This document shows, piece by piece, positions 44,878-53,085 of a DNA stretch of 64,000 nucleotides (positions are counted from its first letter, which is position 1; each line of letters opens with the position of its first letter). Source of the stretch: Caldalkalibacillus uzonensis (GTDB taxonomy: Bacteria > Bacillota > Bacilli > Caldalkalibacillales > Caldalkalibacillaceae); NCBI RefSeq assembly GCF_030814135.1, contig NZ_JAUSUQ010000008.1, positions 62,001-126,000 of the forward strand. The letters are read 5' to 3'. The position numbers and the translations under genes were made by a program. The notes beneath the pieces are model-generated. The model worked only from the letters and a program-made list of their open reading frames with translations, searched no databases and was not told the origin of the DNA.

Positions 44878-47800
44878 CTAACTGAGTTCATCAATGGGTT
44901 GAGTTCCACGCTGTAGAAGGCTTTTAAACCAGTTGGTGAGACGATCCATATAAATGTACATGACCGGAACTAAAAACAAGGTAATCAATGTGGCAAACGA
45001 TAAGCCAAACACGATGACAGTGGCCAAAGGGGCCTGTAATTCTGCTCCCTCGCCTAAGCCGATGGCCAAGGGGGTCATGGCCAGCACAGTGGTCAGCATG
45101 GTCATCAAGATGGGACGCAGCCGCTCTTGGCCAGCTGTTAAGACAGCCTCCTCCCTGGTCAACCCCCGCTGGCGCAAGGTGTTAATGTAATCCACCAGAA
45201 CAATGGCATTGTTAACCACAATTCCGGCCAGCATTATCAGACCAATAAAAGCCGGGGTGCTTAACGGGTGGCCGGTCAAGGCCAGGCCCACAATAACACC
45301 TATGCAGGTGGCCGGCAGACTGAACATAATAATAAACGGATACATCAGTTTTTCAAATTGGACGGCCATCACCGCATAGACCAGAAAGATAGCTAGCCAT
45401 AAAGCCAGGGTCAAGTCGCCAAAGGCATCGAGCATCTGTTCATACTGACCGCCAAGCTCATATTGGTAACCGTCAGGGAAGGTGACATCTTCCAACTGGT
45501 TGCGAATATCTTCAATGACACTGCCCAAATCCCGTTCAGAGGTGAGTTCGGCACTGACGGCCACCCCCCGCTGTTGATTTTGGCGGGAGATGACGGGCGG
45601 TCCTTCCACCTGTTCAAAGCGGGCAATGGAACTCAGGGTAATGCTGTCTCCCAGGGGAGTTAACAAAGTCAACCGGGACAGATCGTCAACAGATTGCCTG
45701 TTATCTTCAGGCAGCAAGACCCGGACGTTAATTTCTTCCCCGGCTTGGCGGATCACTGTAGCTACTTGTCCCTGAAAGGCAAGGCGGATGGTCTGCATCA
45801 CCTCACTTTGGCTTAAGCCATACTGGCTGGTCAGATCCCGGTCTATGATTACTTGCAATTCTGGACGGGTATCTTCCAACGATGAGGTGACATTGGTAAT
45901 ACCAGGCACGCTGGAAATGGCTGCGCTCACTTCTTGCGCCAGATCGGCCAAAGTATCCAGATCGTGGCCAGTGATCTCAATTTGGACGGGCGCTTCATCC
46001 ATCCCAGTACTGTCCAGACCAGTGACCGTCACTTCAGCGTCGGGGATGGACTGGGCCAAGTGACGAAGGTGCTCCATCACTTCTGACGTCGCCATTTCCC
46101 GCTGATTGGCTGGAAGCAGGCGGATATACATGCTGCCGCTGTGTGCGGCAGAGCTTGAACCCATGTTCATATTGTCTTGGCCTACTGTGGTAAAAACCAG
46201 TTCGGCTTCATCAAGCCCTAAAACCTGCTGCTCCAGTTCAGCCAGTACAGCTGCTGTGTGTTCCAGGCTGGTGCCCACGGGCAATTCCACTTCCACCAAG
46301 ATTTCACCCTGATCCATGGCGGGTAAAAATTCGACACCAATAAATGGAACCAGGGCCAGGCTTCCTCCCAGCAGCAGCACTGTGGCTATAAGCACCGTTT
46401 TGCGATGGTGGATGGCCCAGTGCAAGGCTTGCCGATAAATGGCAGCCGTTTTGTCAATGGCTTGGCCCAATCTGTCACCTAAGCGGGAGCAGAAGCCTTT
46501 AGTTTCAGCCCTGTTTTGTTTGGGCATCAGCCGGCTGGCCAGCATAGGCACCAGTGTTAAAGCCACAATGAGAGAAGCCAAGAGAGTAAAAGCAACAGTA
46601 ATGGCCAATGGGAAAAAGATTTCCGCTGCCAAACCGGTGGTAAATACAATCGGCAAAAAGACAACCACACTGGTTAAAGTGGAGGCAATCACTGCGCTGC
46701 CAATCTCTTTGGCCCCCTGCTTGGCTGCTTCCACAGGACGATAGCCCCGTTCCCGGTATTTGTAGATGTTTTCCAAAATGACTATAGAGCTGTCCACCAT
46801 CAACCCAATCCCTAAGGCTAAACCGCCCATGGTCAAGATATTCAGGGTTTGACCTGAAAAGTAAATCAGGGTGAAGGCGGAAATAAGGGCAATGGGAATA
46901 GAAGCAGCGATAACCACTGTACTGCGGATACTGCGCAGAAAGACCAACAAAATCAGGATGGCCATACTCCCGCCCAGCACCATGTTACGCGCCACGTTGT
47001 TGATTGACTCCTGGATAAACTGGGAGGTGTCCATAATAGTGTTCACTTGGACAAAGGAGGGCAACTCTGCCTCTAGGGCTTCTAACTCCCTGCTGACCGC
47101 CCTGGCCACAGCCACTGTGTTGGCATCCGATTGTTTGGTAATATTTAAACTAAGTGTTGGTTCGCCATTGACAAAGGCATATGATTGGGAGGGCGCCAGG
47201 GTATCTTTAACTTCAGCCACATCACCCAGCTTGATGCTCTCTCCTGTGGGCAAAGGAATGGGGAGTTGGCGCACATCCTCACTATCCTTAAGTTCCCCTG
47301 TCACCCGGAGGGACATCTCCTGCTGTCCCCGGGGCAGTGTGCCAGCTGAAGTGCTGATGTTATCTGCCCCCAGCAACTGGACAATGTTCATCATACTTAA
47401 TTGATAGGCGGCCAAGCGCTGGGGAGCAACTTCCACATGAATTTCCCGGGGTGTTTGCCCGATGAGACTGACCTGTGCCACGCCGGGCAGGCGTTCGAGA
47501 CGGGGAATCACGGTTTGCTCAGCCAGATGGGTCAGTTGATCTTCAGCAACGGTACCGGATAAACTTAATTGCATAATGGGAAAGGCATTGGGATCGAAGC
47601 GGAACAGTGCCGGATCATCGGCCCCGTCGGGCAAGGCTTGCCGCACCAAATCCAGTCTGTCCCGGATCTCCAGCATAGCTTGATCCATATTGGTGCCAAA
47701 ATCGTAAATTAAGATAATGACCGACTGGTTGGGTACAGACAGGGATTGAATGCTGTCTAGTCCCTCCACAGTGCTCAAGCCTCCCTCAAGGGGGCGGGTG

Positions 47801-47988
47801 ACAAGAGATTCTACTTCTTGAGGGGCAGCACCGGAATAGGACGTCATCACCACTGCTACAGGCAGGTTAATGTCTGGCAGAAGATCAATAGCCAGGTTGG
47901 TTAAGGATATGGCTCCAAGAATCATGACGGCCAGGACAATGATCACAACGCCCACCGGGCGTTGGACAGATATATTAGTCAGCTTCAT
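44878..47988 (-). CDS. RND-family efflux permease (AcrB/SwrC type)
   Basis: A 1036-residue pump with the RND layout of 12 TM helices and two large extracytoplasmic loops. The N-terminus is MKLTNISVQRPVGVVIIVLAVMILG, TM4 has GLMVDSSIVILENIYKY, and TM10-11 has MLAGIVVNNAIVLVDYINTLRQRG. Proteins of this class in Bacillus include SwrC (surfactin export). Substrates cannot be predicted. ATG 47988 follows AAGGAGCG and overlaps the end of the adaptor gene by 14 bases. Confidence 0.94.
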   Translation of the reverse strand: MKLTNISVQRPVGVVIIVLAVMILGAISLTNLAIDLLPDINLPVAVVMTSYSGAAPQEVESLVTRPLEGGLSTVEGLDSIQSLSVPNQSVIILIYDFGTNMDQAMLEIRDRLDLVRQALPDGADDPALFRFDPNAFPIMQLSLSGTVAEDQLTHLAEQTVIPRLERLPGVAQVSLIGQTPREIHVEVAPQRLAAYQLSMMNIVQLLGADNISTSAGTLPRGQQEMSLRVTGELKDSEDVRQLPIPLPTGESIKLGDVAEVKDTLAPSQSYAFVNGEPTLSLNITKQSDANTVAVARAVSRELEALEAELPSFVQVNTIMDTSQFIQESINNVARNMVLGGSMAILILLVFLRSIRSTVVIAASIPIALISAFTLIYFSGQTLNILTMGGLALGIGLMVDSSIVILENIYKYRERGYRPVEAAKQGAKEIGSAVIASTLTSVVVFLPIVFTTGLAAEIFFPLAITVAFTLLASLIVALTLVPMLASRLMPKQNRAETKGFCSRLGDRLGQAIDKTAAIYRQALHWAIHHRKTVLIATVLLLGGSLALVPFIGVEFLPAMDQGEILVEVELPVGTSLEHTAAVLAELEQQVLGLDEAELVFTTVGQDNMNMGSSSAAHSGSMYIRLLPANQREMATSEVMEHLRHLAQSIPDAEVTVTGLDSTGMDEAPVQIEITGHDLDTLADLAQEVSAAISSVPGITNVTSSLEDTRPELQVIIDRDLTSQYGLSQSEVMQTIRLAFQGQVATVIRQAGEEINVRVLLPEDNRQSVDDLSRLTLLTPLGDSITLSSIARFEQVEGPPVISRQNQQRGVAVSAELTSERDLGSVIEDIRNQLEDVTFPDGYQYELGGQYEQMLDAFGDLTLALWLAIFLVYAVMAVQFEKLMYPFIIMFSLPATCIGVIVGLALTGHPLSTPAFIGLIMLAGIVVNNAIVLVDYINTLRQRGLTREEAVLTAGQERLRPILMTMLTTVLAMTPLAIGLGEGAELQAPLATVIVFGLSFATLITLFLVPVMYIYMDRLTNWFKSLLQRGTQPIDELS

Positions 47989-49240
47989 CGATTGTACGCT
48001 CCTTACGTATGTTCACTTGTGCGCCATCATACAGGCTGAATTGTCCCTGAATGACGATCTGCTCACCTTCTTCCAACCCGGATTGTACAACGATCCATTG
48101 GGCTGTCTCCTCACCGGGTGTAATAGCCCGTTGCTTGGCTACACCGTCTTCCACGACATAGACATAATAAGTATCGTTTTGGCGAAGAACGGCATCTATG
48201 GGAACCAGGAGCCGGGCTTTATCCTCCGCCAAATCAAGTTCGATTTGAGCAATCATGCCAGGGACTATTCCCTCTGGAATCTCCTCCCATTCCACCTCAA
48301 GGGGGTAGGAGCGGGATTGCTGGCCGGGAATCGGGCTGATATATCTAATCTGTCCGACTGAGCGGCTTCCCGCCGCATTAACGGTAATATCCACTTCTTG
48401 TCCCACCTGCACCCACTTCAGCTGAGCTTCACTCACTGTGGCCCGTATAAATGGCTGTGACACATCCACAACGTTCATAAGTGCCATCTGGGGTGAAACC
48501 GTTTGTCCCACAAATACGGCGAGATCGGTCACTTGGCCGCTGATTGGTGCGATAATACGCAACTGTTGCCGTTGCTGCTCAGCCATTTTCACGCCTATCT
48601 CTGCTTGATGGACAGCAGCTTCGGCAGCCTGAACCGATTCAGTTCCTTTGGCTTGCTCCAGGGCCAGCTCAGCTGCTTTGACTGCCATTTCAGCCTGCTG
48701 GATCTCCATTTCCCGTTGGGCTGTGTTCATTTCCAAGAGGGGGCGCAAAGCTTCAGTCAGCTCATTCTCTTCATCAATATCCAAACTAAGATTCTCACTT
48801 TGATCAGACTGGGCCAGTTCATAGGATCGCCGGGCTTGTGCCAACTGTTGTTCAGCCTGACGGATTCCTTGCTCTCTCATCGCTTTGGCACTGGCCAGCT
48901 GGGCTTCAGCCGCTTGAAGGCCAGCCTGGGCTTGTTCCACGCTTAGTTCTATATCCTGGGAGGCCAATTCAACCAGAAGCTGTCCTGCTTCAACAAGATC
49001 CCCATTGTTGACGTGCACTTTTTTCACCTCCCCGGGCAGGGATGGAAATACAGCAGCTTGCTCGCTGGCCATCACCGTGCCCGAAATGGTGACCGTTTGT
49101 TCCACAGTGCCTTCGGTAACGGTCAGAACATCAACAGGATAACGCTCTTCGGCCGCTGGCTCTTCTGGTGCTGTCGTATTGCAGCCGCTCAAAACAATGA
49201 CAAGCAAAATGACAAGTGGCAATAAACAGGTTTTCCACAT
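47975..49240 (-). CDS. RND efflux adaptor lipoprotein (membrane fusion protein)
   Basis: A 421-residue adaptor with lipobox LSGC (Cys about 20), a biotinyl-lipoyl-like half (ERYPVDVLTVTEGTVEQTVTISG), a long Gln/Glu/Ala-rich coiled coil (about 105-215) and beta-barrel domains. As a Gram-positive lipoprotein it would sit on the outer face of the membrane with the RND pump. First gene of the adaptor-pump-TetR operon. Confidence 0.93.
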   Translation of the reverse strand: MWKTCLLPLVILLVIVLSGCNTTAPEEPAAEERYPVDVLTVTEGTVEQTVTISGTVMASEQAAVFPSLPGEVKKVHVNNGDLVEAGQLLVELASQDIELSVEQAQAGLQAAEAQLASAKAMREQGIRQAEQQLAQARRSYELAQSDQSENLSLDIDEENELTEALRPLLEMNTAQREMEIQQAEMAVKAAELALEQAKGTESVQAAEAAVHQAEIGVKMAEQQRQQLRIIAPISGQVTDLAVFVGQTVSPQMALMNVVDVSQPFIRATVSEAQLKWVQVGQEVDITVNAAGSRSVGQIRYISPIPGQQSRSYPLEVEWEEIPEGIVPGMIAQIELDLAEDKARLLVPIDAVLRQNDTYYVYVVEDGVAKQRAITPGEETAQWIVVQSGLEEGEQIVIQGQFSLYDGAQVNIRKERTIDEAD

Positions 49241-49308
49241 CTTCCTTTAACCTCCCCTTATGTTCGCTGCTGGGCGCGATAAAAGTAAGAATAAAAAGTC
49301 ACGATAAC

Positions 49309-49338
49309 AGTATAAATTCTGACTGACGGGTCAGTCAA
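49309..49338 (-). promoter_or_regulatory. Promoter and TetR operator of the RND operon
   Basis: On the minus strand TTGACT (49333-49338) and TATACT (49309-49314) are 18 bases apart. The perfect palindrome TGACTGAC-GG-GTCAGTCA fills 49320-49337, covering most of the -35 and the spacer, where a bound repressor would block RNA polymerase. Confidence 0.8.
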
Positions 49339-49422
49339 TAAAGTAAAGTGTGACAAATTGATGACAACCGCCAGTGGTGGACCTTCCTGGCAAACACACT
49401 GCCCAGGAGAGGGAGCGGATAT

Positions 49423-49465
49423 GGCAAAGCCTGAAGTGCACTTAAAAAGCACTTCAGGCTTTGCC
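49423..49465. repeat. 17-bp perfect inverted repeat after the cytochrome c gene
   Basis: GGCAAAGCCTGAAGTGC (49423-49439) and its exact complement (49449-49465) flank a 9-base AT-rich loop. It lies about 40 bases after the cytochrome c stop. Neither side has a T run, so it is an atypical terminator or an mRNA-stabilising hairpin. Confidence 0.6.
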
Positions 49466-49506
49466 GCTTCTTGCCCGGTTCAGAGGACCAGCTGCTTGAC
49501 GGGAAG

Positions 49507-49866
49507 CTAGTCCAAGGTAAGCAGATAAGCGATGACAGCTTCTTCTTGTCCACCGGCCGTTCCACCGGGCATGGCCCCTATCCCGTTGACCAAAATGTCA
49601 TGCAGTTGATCAGGGGTGTACTTTGCGGACAATCCATGTAAGGCAGGGCCCATGCCGCCTTCAAGATTCTCACCATGGCAGGAAATACAGTTTTTTTGTA
49701 CCACGGCTTCCCCTTCAGCAATTAATTGGGCGTCAGCCTCATCTGGTGCTGTTTCCTCTTCGGTCATGTCGTCGTCCGGTGGTGCCTCATCGGCTGGTCC
49801 GCACCCACCCACCAACAAAAAAGTAAGCACTGTGCATAACAGCATCCCTCGTTTAAGAAACTTCAT
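49507..49866 (-). CDS. Cytochrome c-551-like lipoprotein (CccB type)
   Basis: A 119-residue lipid-anchored small cytochrome c: lipobox VGGC (Cys near 22), an acidic linker (about 24-45, nearly all Asp, Glu and Pro), haem motif CISCH near 60-64 and likely axial Met in AMPGG. It would carry electrons on the outer membrane face, possibly to the ba3 oxidase encoded 17 kb away. GAGGAGA precedes the ATG. Its promoter region contains a half copy of the RND operator. Confidence 0.9.
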   Translation of the reverse strand: MKFLKRGMLLCTVLTFLLVGGCGPADEAPPDDDMTEEETAPDEADAQLIAEGEAVVQKNCISCHGENLEGGMGPALHGLSAKYTPDQLHDILVNGIGAMPGGTAGGQEEAVIAYLLTLD

Positions 49867-49892
49867 CTATGTCTCCTCACTTTCTACAAAGA

Positions 49893-49902
49893 GGTCAGTC
49901 AA
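49893..49902 (-). promoter_or_regulatory. Half-site of the TetR operator before the cytochrome c gene
   Basis: TTGACTGACC on the minus strand is identical to the -35 plus left half of the RND operon operator. The second half is absent, so binding is doubtful. Confidence 0.35.
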
Positions 49903-49967
49903 CGTTAGTATTTGTCACTTTTATTATAAAATACGTGGTTGATGGGAAGAGGCAGCAGTTGTAAGTG

Positions 49968-51308
49968 CTAGGCATAAGCAGGATGGCTGCCTACATACCG
50001 CAGTGCACTTCTAAGCCTGCTGCTAAGGGTAGAGGACTGCCAATCATCTTCATTGATGAGAACCGGGTAAAGGGTTGCTTCTTGACAGAGACTGATCGCT
50101 TCCCGCCAGTTGGGATTCAGTTTTAAAAGCCCTGTGCCAAGCTGCTCTGTTTCTTCACAGTACAGCCATTCTCCTTGACAGTTTTTGATCAATCTCTCCA
50201 GCCCCTGCTGTCCTTTCGACTGCCGCCAAAAAGCGATAATGTAATCGCTTGTATTGTGCAGGGAGGGCTGATTCTCATCGGCTCTGTTACTTTGCTGTGC
50301 ATCATTTTCCTCGAAAGGGATCAGAGAGACATTATTGGATGGAACATATCCGGCTTTAAACTGGCGGTGACAGAAGACTAAGTCTTCAAGCATGGCACTC
50401 GCTGTTGGCTTCTTGCCTGCTCCAGGTCCTTGGAAGACCAACTGGCCCACCAAATCACCCGTGACCATGATGGCATTTGTTACCCCATTCACTTGGGACA
50501 ACGGATGTTCAGCAGGTAAAAAGACAGGTTCAACCCGACCTTCAACCCCTCGTGCCGTTTTTGTCAGAAGCGCAGCCAGCTTCAGGGTCAAGCCCAATTG
50601 CCCGGCCACTTCCATATGCCAGGGTTCAACTCCGGTAATGCCCCGGCATGTTAAAGTGGCACTGTACTCCCAAGTTCCCGTAACATAATAGGCTAAAATT
50701 TGCAGCTTATATAAAGCATCCCATCCCTCAATGTCTGCGGTGGGGTCAGCTTCGGCATACCCTAATGCTTGTGCCTCATGCAAAACGTCACTGAAAGGCT
50801 TCCCTTCCTGACTCATCTTGGTCAGGATATAGTTGGTTGTTCCATTAAGGATACCTTGGAGTTGTGAGATTTGATTAAACAGCAAAGAAGTTTTCAAAGC
50901 AGACAAAATGGGAATGCCGCCGGCCACACTGGCCTCATAACTGAGGTAGGTCCCGGCTTGCCTGGCGATCTGTTCCAAGCGATGTCCCCGTTTGGCAATC
51001 AGCTCCTTGTTGGCCGAGATGACAGGAATGCTGTTTTCTAATAGGTAAGAGACATAAAAGTAAGCGGGATCCACCCCCACAATGGCCTCAAATACCACAT
51101 CAGGTTTACAGGCGACAAATGACTTAAAATCTGTCACCAGCAGTTCCCGGGGGACATGAGGACGTTCCTTACGGCTGTTTTTGATAAGAATGCTGACTAC
51201 TTCTACCTCATCACCCAGCAGCCGTGTCAGCCTTTCTTTTTCGGTGGAAATGGCTTCATAGACACCGCTACCCACTGTACCTAATCCCAACAATCCGATC
51301 CGCAGCAT
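49968..51308 (-). CDS. hom: Homoserine dehydrogenase
   Basis: Reduces aspartate semialdehyde to homoserine, the branch to methionine and threonine. The 446 residues show the NAD(P)-binding LRIGLLGLGTVGSGV, SANKELIAKRG, the substrate segment GILNGTTNYIL, EADPTADIEGWDALYK and GAGKKPTASAMLEDL. The C-terminal part (about 345-446), where the ACT domain sits in Bacillus Hom, is divergent. ATG 51308 is 8 bases from AGGGGA; ATG 51314 is too close. It is alone (no thrC-thrB) and under a SAM riboswitch, suggesting a role in methionine supply. Confidence 0.94.
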   Translation of the reverse strand: MLRIGLLGLGTVGSGVYEAISTEKERLTRLLGDEVEVVSILIKNSRKERPHVPRELLVTDFKSFVACKPDVVFEAIVGVDPAYFYVSYLLENSIPVISANKELIAKRGHRLEQIARQAGTYLSYEASVAGGIPILSALKTSLLFNQISQLQGILNGTTNYILTKMSQEGKPFSDVLHEAQALGYAEADPTADIEGWDALYKLQILAYYVTGTWEYSATLTCRGITGVEPWHMEVAGQLGLTLKLAALLTKTARGVEGRVEPVFLPAEHPLSQVNGVTNAIMVTGDLVGQLVFQGPGAGKKPTASAMLEDLVFCHRQFKAGYVPSNNVSLIPFEENDAQQSNRADENQPSLHNTSDYIIAFWRQSKGQQGLERLIKNCQGEWLYCEETEQLGTGLLKLNPNWREAISLCQEATLYPVLINEDDWQSSTLSSRLRSALRYVGSHPAYA

Positions 51309-51389
51309 CAACATATTCCCCTTTCGTTTGCCATTAAGGTCTTCTGCTCAACAGAACCTATTCTCAAGTTCACTACAAACACGATAAAT

Positions 51390-51555
51390 GAAAAACCCCC
51401 TTCTTGAGGAAGGGGGTGCATATACTTACAAGCATCCTTCCTCTTATCTCTCGAAGATGGAACCATCTTCGCAGGAATTGGCACCTTTCCAGCCTAAGCT
51501 GGCGGTTGCCGGGCTTCATTGGGCCAGTCCCTCCGCCTCTCTTGATAAGAGTGAT
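51390..51555 (-). promoter_or_regulatory. SAM-I (S-box) riboswitch controlling hom
   Basis: Reading the minus strand: CTTATCAAGAGAGGCGGAGG, GGCCC, AATGAAGCCCGGCAACC, AAGGTGCCAATTCC and AGATAAGAG are the conserved S-box blocks in order (aptamer about 51441-51551; P1 CTCTTATC/GATAAGAG). A terminator CCCCCTTC-loop-GAAGGGGG with TTTTT follows at 51391-51416. High SAM should end transcription before hom. The promoter upstream was not clear. Confidence 0.95.
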
Positions 51556-51631
51556 GACACAAGCTATTCAAATAATCAACATTGCTAATCTTTGGTATTA
51601 TCTTAAGTGAAATGCCTCTCATTGTCAATCA

Positions 51632-51715
51632 TTATCTGTCCCTTATTTTCTTTTTCAATTTATTCGTGATTATAACCAAAAGCAAGCCGATAATGGCCGC
51701 ACATACTTCAAGCAT
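51632..51715 (-). CDS. 27-residue hydrophobic peptide, possible type I toxin-like
   Basis: ATG 51715 has GGGGGAG six bases upstream and encodes MLEVCAAIIGLLLVITNKLK plus a basic tail (KKIRDR). One TM segment with a strongly positive C-terminus is the form of type I toxins and of many small membrane regulators. It lies on the same strand as the mrp and hom units in an otherwise empty gap. No antisense RNA can be shown from sequence alone. Confidence 0.5.
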   Translation of the reverse strand: MLEVCAAIIGLLLVIITNKLKKKIRDR

Positions 51716-51733
51716 GATCACTCCCCCTCAACC

Positions 51734-51758
51734 AAACTTTTAAATATTTAAAAAGTTT
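51734..51758. repeat. AT-rich inverted repeat upstream of the 27-residue peptide gene
   Basis: AAACTTTT and AAAAGTTT flank a 9-base AT spacer. On the minus strand TATTGTATAAC-type -10 sequences lie just upstream (around 51780-51795), so the repeat would be at the 5' end of the peptide mRNA. Confidence 0.4.
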
Positions 51759-51888
51759 CCTTACACCAATTTTTTTGCTGTTATACAATATGCTGAAAAG
51801 TAACAAGGAGGTTCAATCCATCAGTGATTTTGAGTCACTGTGAAAGAGTCTAATCTGTTGTCTGAAGCTGGTGTGTTGTTCGTTAAAT

Positions 51889-51920
51889 GAAAAAACGTGC
51901 CCGGGTGTAAAAGGGCACGT
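51889..51920 (-). terminator. Rho-independent terminator of the mrp operon
   Basis: On the minus strand ACGTGCCC and GGGCACGT form an 8-bp stem followed by TTTTTT. It lies 44 bases after mrpG. The 51759-51888 stretch holds only a short repeat (CAGTGA-N7-TCACTG at 51821-51839). Confidence 0.85.
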
Positions 51921-51963
51921 AATCACTCGTTGTTTGGTTTCATTTGGAGAATTCAATTGGCTG

Positions 51964-52338
51964 TTATTTGTTTGAATGCAGCTCCTGATTTTGAGTGTAG
52001 TATTGCTTAAGATCATCTTGCACTGATTTTTCCCATAATGGAACTTGAATGTGATAGGCGGCCCGGCAAATCAGATGGCCGGCCACTGGTGCCGTAACAA
52101 AGACGAAAACAATACCGAGTAAGAGCCCTGCACTAAAGATGCCTTTGACCCACCAAAAATAGAGGAAAGCCCCGGTCAAAATACACAGGACACCAAGAGT
52201 GGAACTTTTGGTGGCAGCATGAGAACGTGTGTATACATCAGGAAGTCTAATCATGCCAATGGCACTTAATAAACTTAAAACCGCACCCAAAAGCAAAAGC
52301 AAACCGACAATTCCTTTACTGATCTCGACGACGCTCAA
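51964..52338 (-). CDS. mrpG: Na+/H+ antiporter subunit MrpG
   Basis: A 124-residue protein with three TM helices and the subunit signature GMIRLPDVYTRSHAATKSSTLG. TTG 52338 has GAGGGG six bases upstream; TTG 52344 would overlap that site. The start lies inside mrpF (23-base overlap). Last gene of the operon. Confidence 0.92.
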   Translation of the reverse strand: MSVVEISKGIVGLLLLLGAVLSLLSAIGMIRLPDVYTRSHAATKSSTLGVLCILTGAFLYFWWVKGIFSAGLLLGIVFVFVTAPVAGHLICRAAYHIQVPLWEKSVQDDLKQYYTQNQELHSNK

Positions 52339-52600
52339 TGACAACCCCTCTTTCTAAAAACTTGGCATAGGAAATTGTACCAATAAAGGCCAATATGCCG
52401 ATCAACAAAATAATTTCCAGGAATGCCTGTGTTTCCAGCATCATGGAGATAATAGCCACCATGCCGATAATGTTGATGCCAATGGTGTCGACAGCAATGA
52501 TGCGGTCGGGCATGGACGGGCCTCTAATCACACGGTAAAGTGATATAAGAATTGAAGCTGCGATGATCATGAGGGCAGTCATGAGGAGATAAGCAAACAT
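52316..52600 (-). CDS. mrpF: Na+/H+ antiporter subunit MrpF
   Basis: A 94-residue protein with three TM helices and the motif GPSMPDRIIAVDTIGIN typical of MrpF. It begins 1 base after the mrpE stop and overlaps mrpG. Confidence 0.93.
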   Translation of the reverse strand: MFAYLLMTALMIIAASILISLYRVIRGPSMPDRIIAVDTIGINIIGMVAIISMMLETQAFLEIILLIGILAFIGTISYAKFLERGVVIERRRDQ

Positions 52601-52601
52601 G

Positions 52602-53078
52602 TTATCTGCTCACCTCCATAATGGCCTGCTCAAAGGAGTCCTTAATTTGGGCAATGGTTTGTTCGGCGTCAGGAATATCTATGGCGTGAATGTATAATAT
52701 ACTTTTGTCCGGGGTGACGCTGACGGTTAATGTTCCCGGTGTCAGCGAAATCAAACAGGCCAAAGTTGTAATTTCCCAGTCAGATTTTAATTGTGTTTCA
52801 AAGGCAAAGATCCCGGGACGAATATCCAGATCAGGTTTTATGATTTGCTTGATGACACTAATGCTAGAGAGGATAAGCTCTTTTAAGAACAGCAGCAGCA
52901 GCTTGACAACGGCCACAATTTTCTGGCCATAGAACGAATAGGGCAGAAACCGTCTTAAGGCAAAGATGAGTAGAAACCCAAGCACATAACCAATGGAAAA
53001 TGTGACCAAATCCCAACTGTTATTTAACAAAACCCAGATAAGGGCCAGGATAAGGTTAAGCAAAATTTGAAAAGGCAT
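52602..53078 (-). CDS. mrpE: Na+/H+ antiporter subunit MrpE
   Basis: A 158-residue protein with N-terminal TM helices (LLNLILALIWVLL, FSIGYVLGFLLIFAL) and a cytoplasmic C-terminal half including CLISLTPGTLTVSV, the conserved MrpE segment. It sits 7 bases after mrpD. Confidence 0.92.
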   Translation of the reverse strand: MPFQILLNLILALIWVLLNNSWDLVTFSIGYVLGFLLIFALRRFLPYSFYGQKIVAVVKLLLLFLKELILSSISVIKQIIKPDLDIRPGIFAFETQLKSDWEITTLACLISLTPGTLTVSVTPDKSILYIHAIDIPDAEQTIAQIKDSFEQAIMEVSR

Positions 53079-53085
53079 GATCCAT

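Noticed and set aside
46871-47404. 177-residue plus-strand frame opposite the RND pump
   Set aside because: A long antisense frame caused by the codon bias of the pump gene; no start signals or recognisable domain.
51388-51610. Plus-strand short frames over the S-box region
   Set aside because: These are the reverse of the riboswitch and its terminator; the conserved RNA on the other strand explains the sequence.
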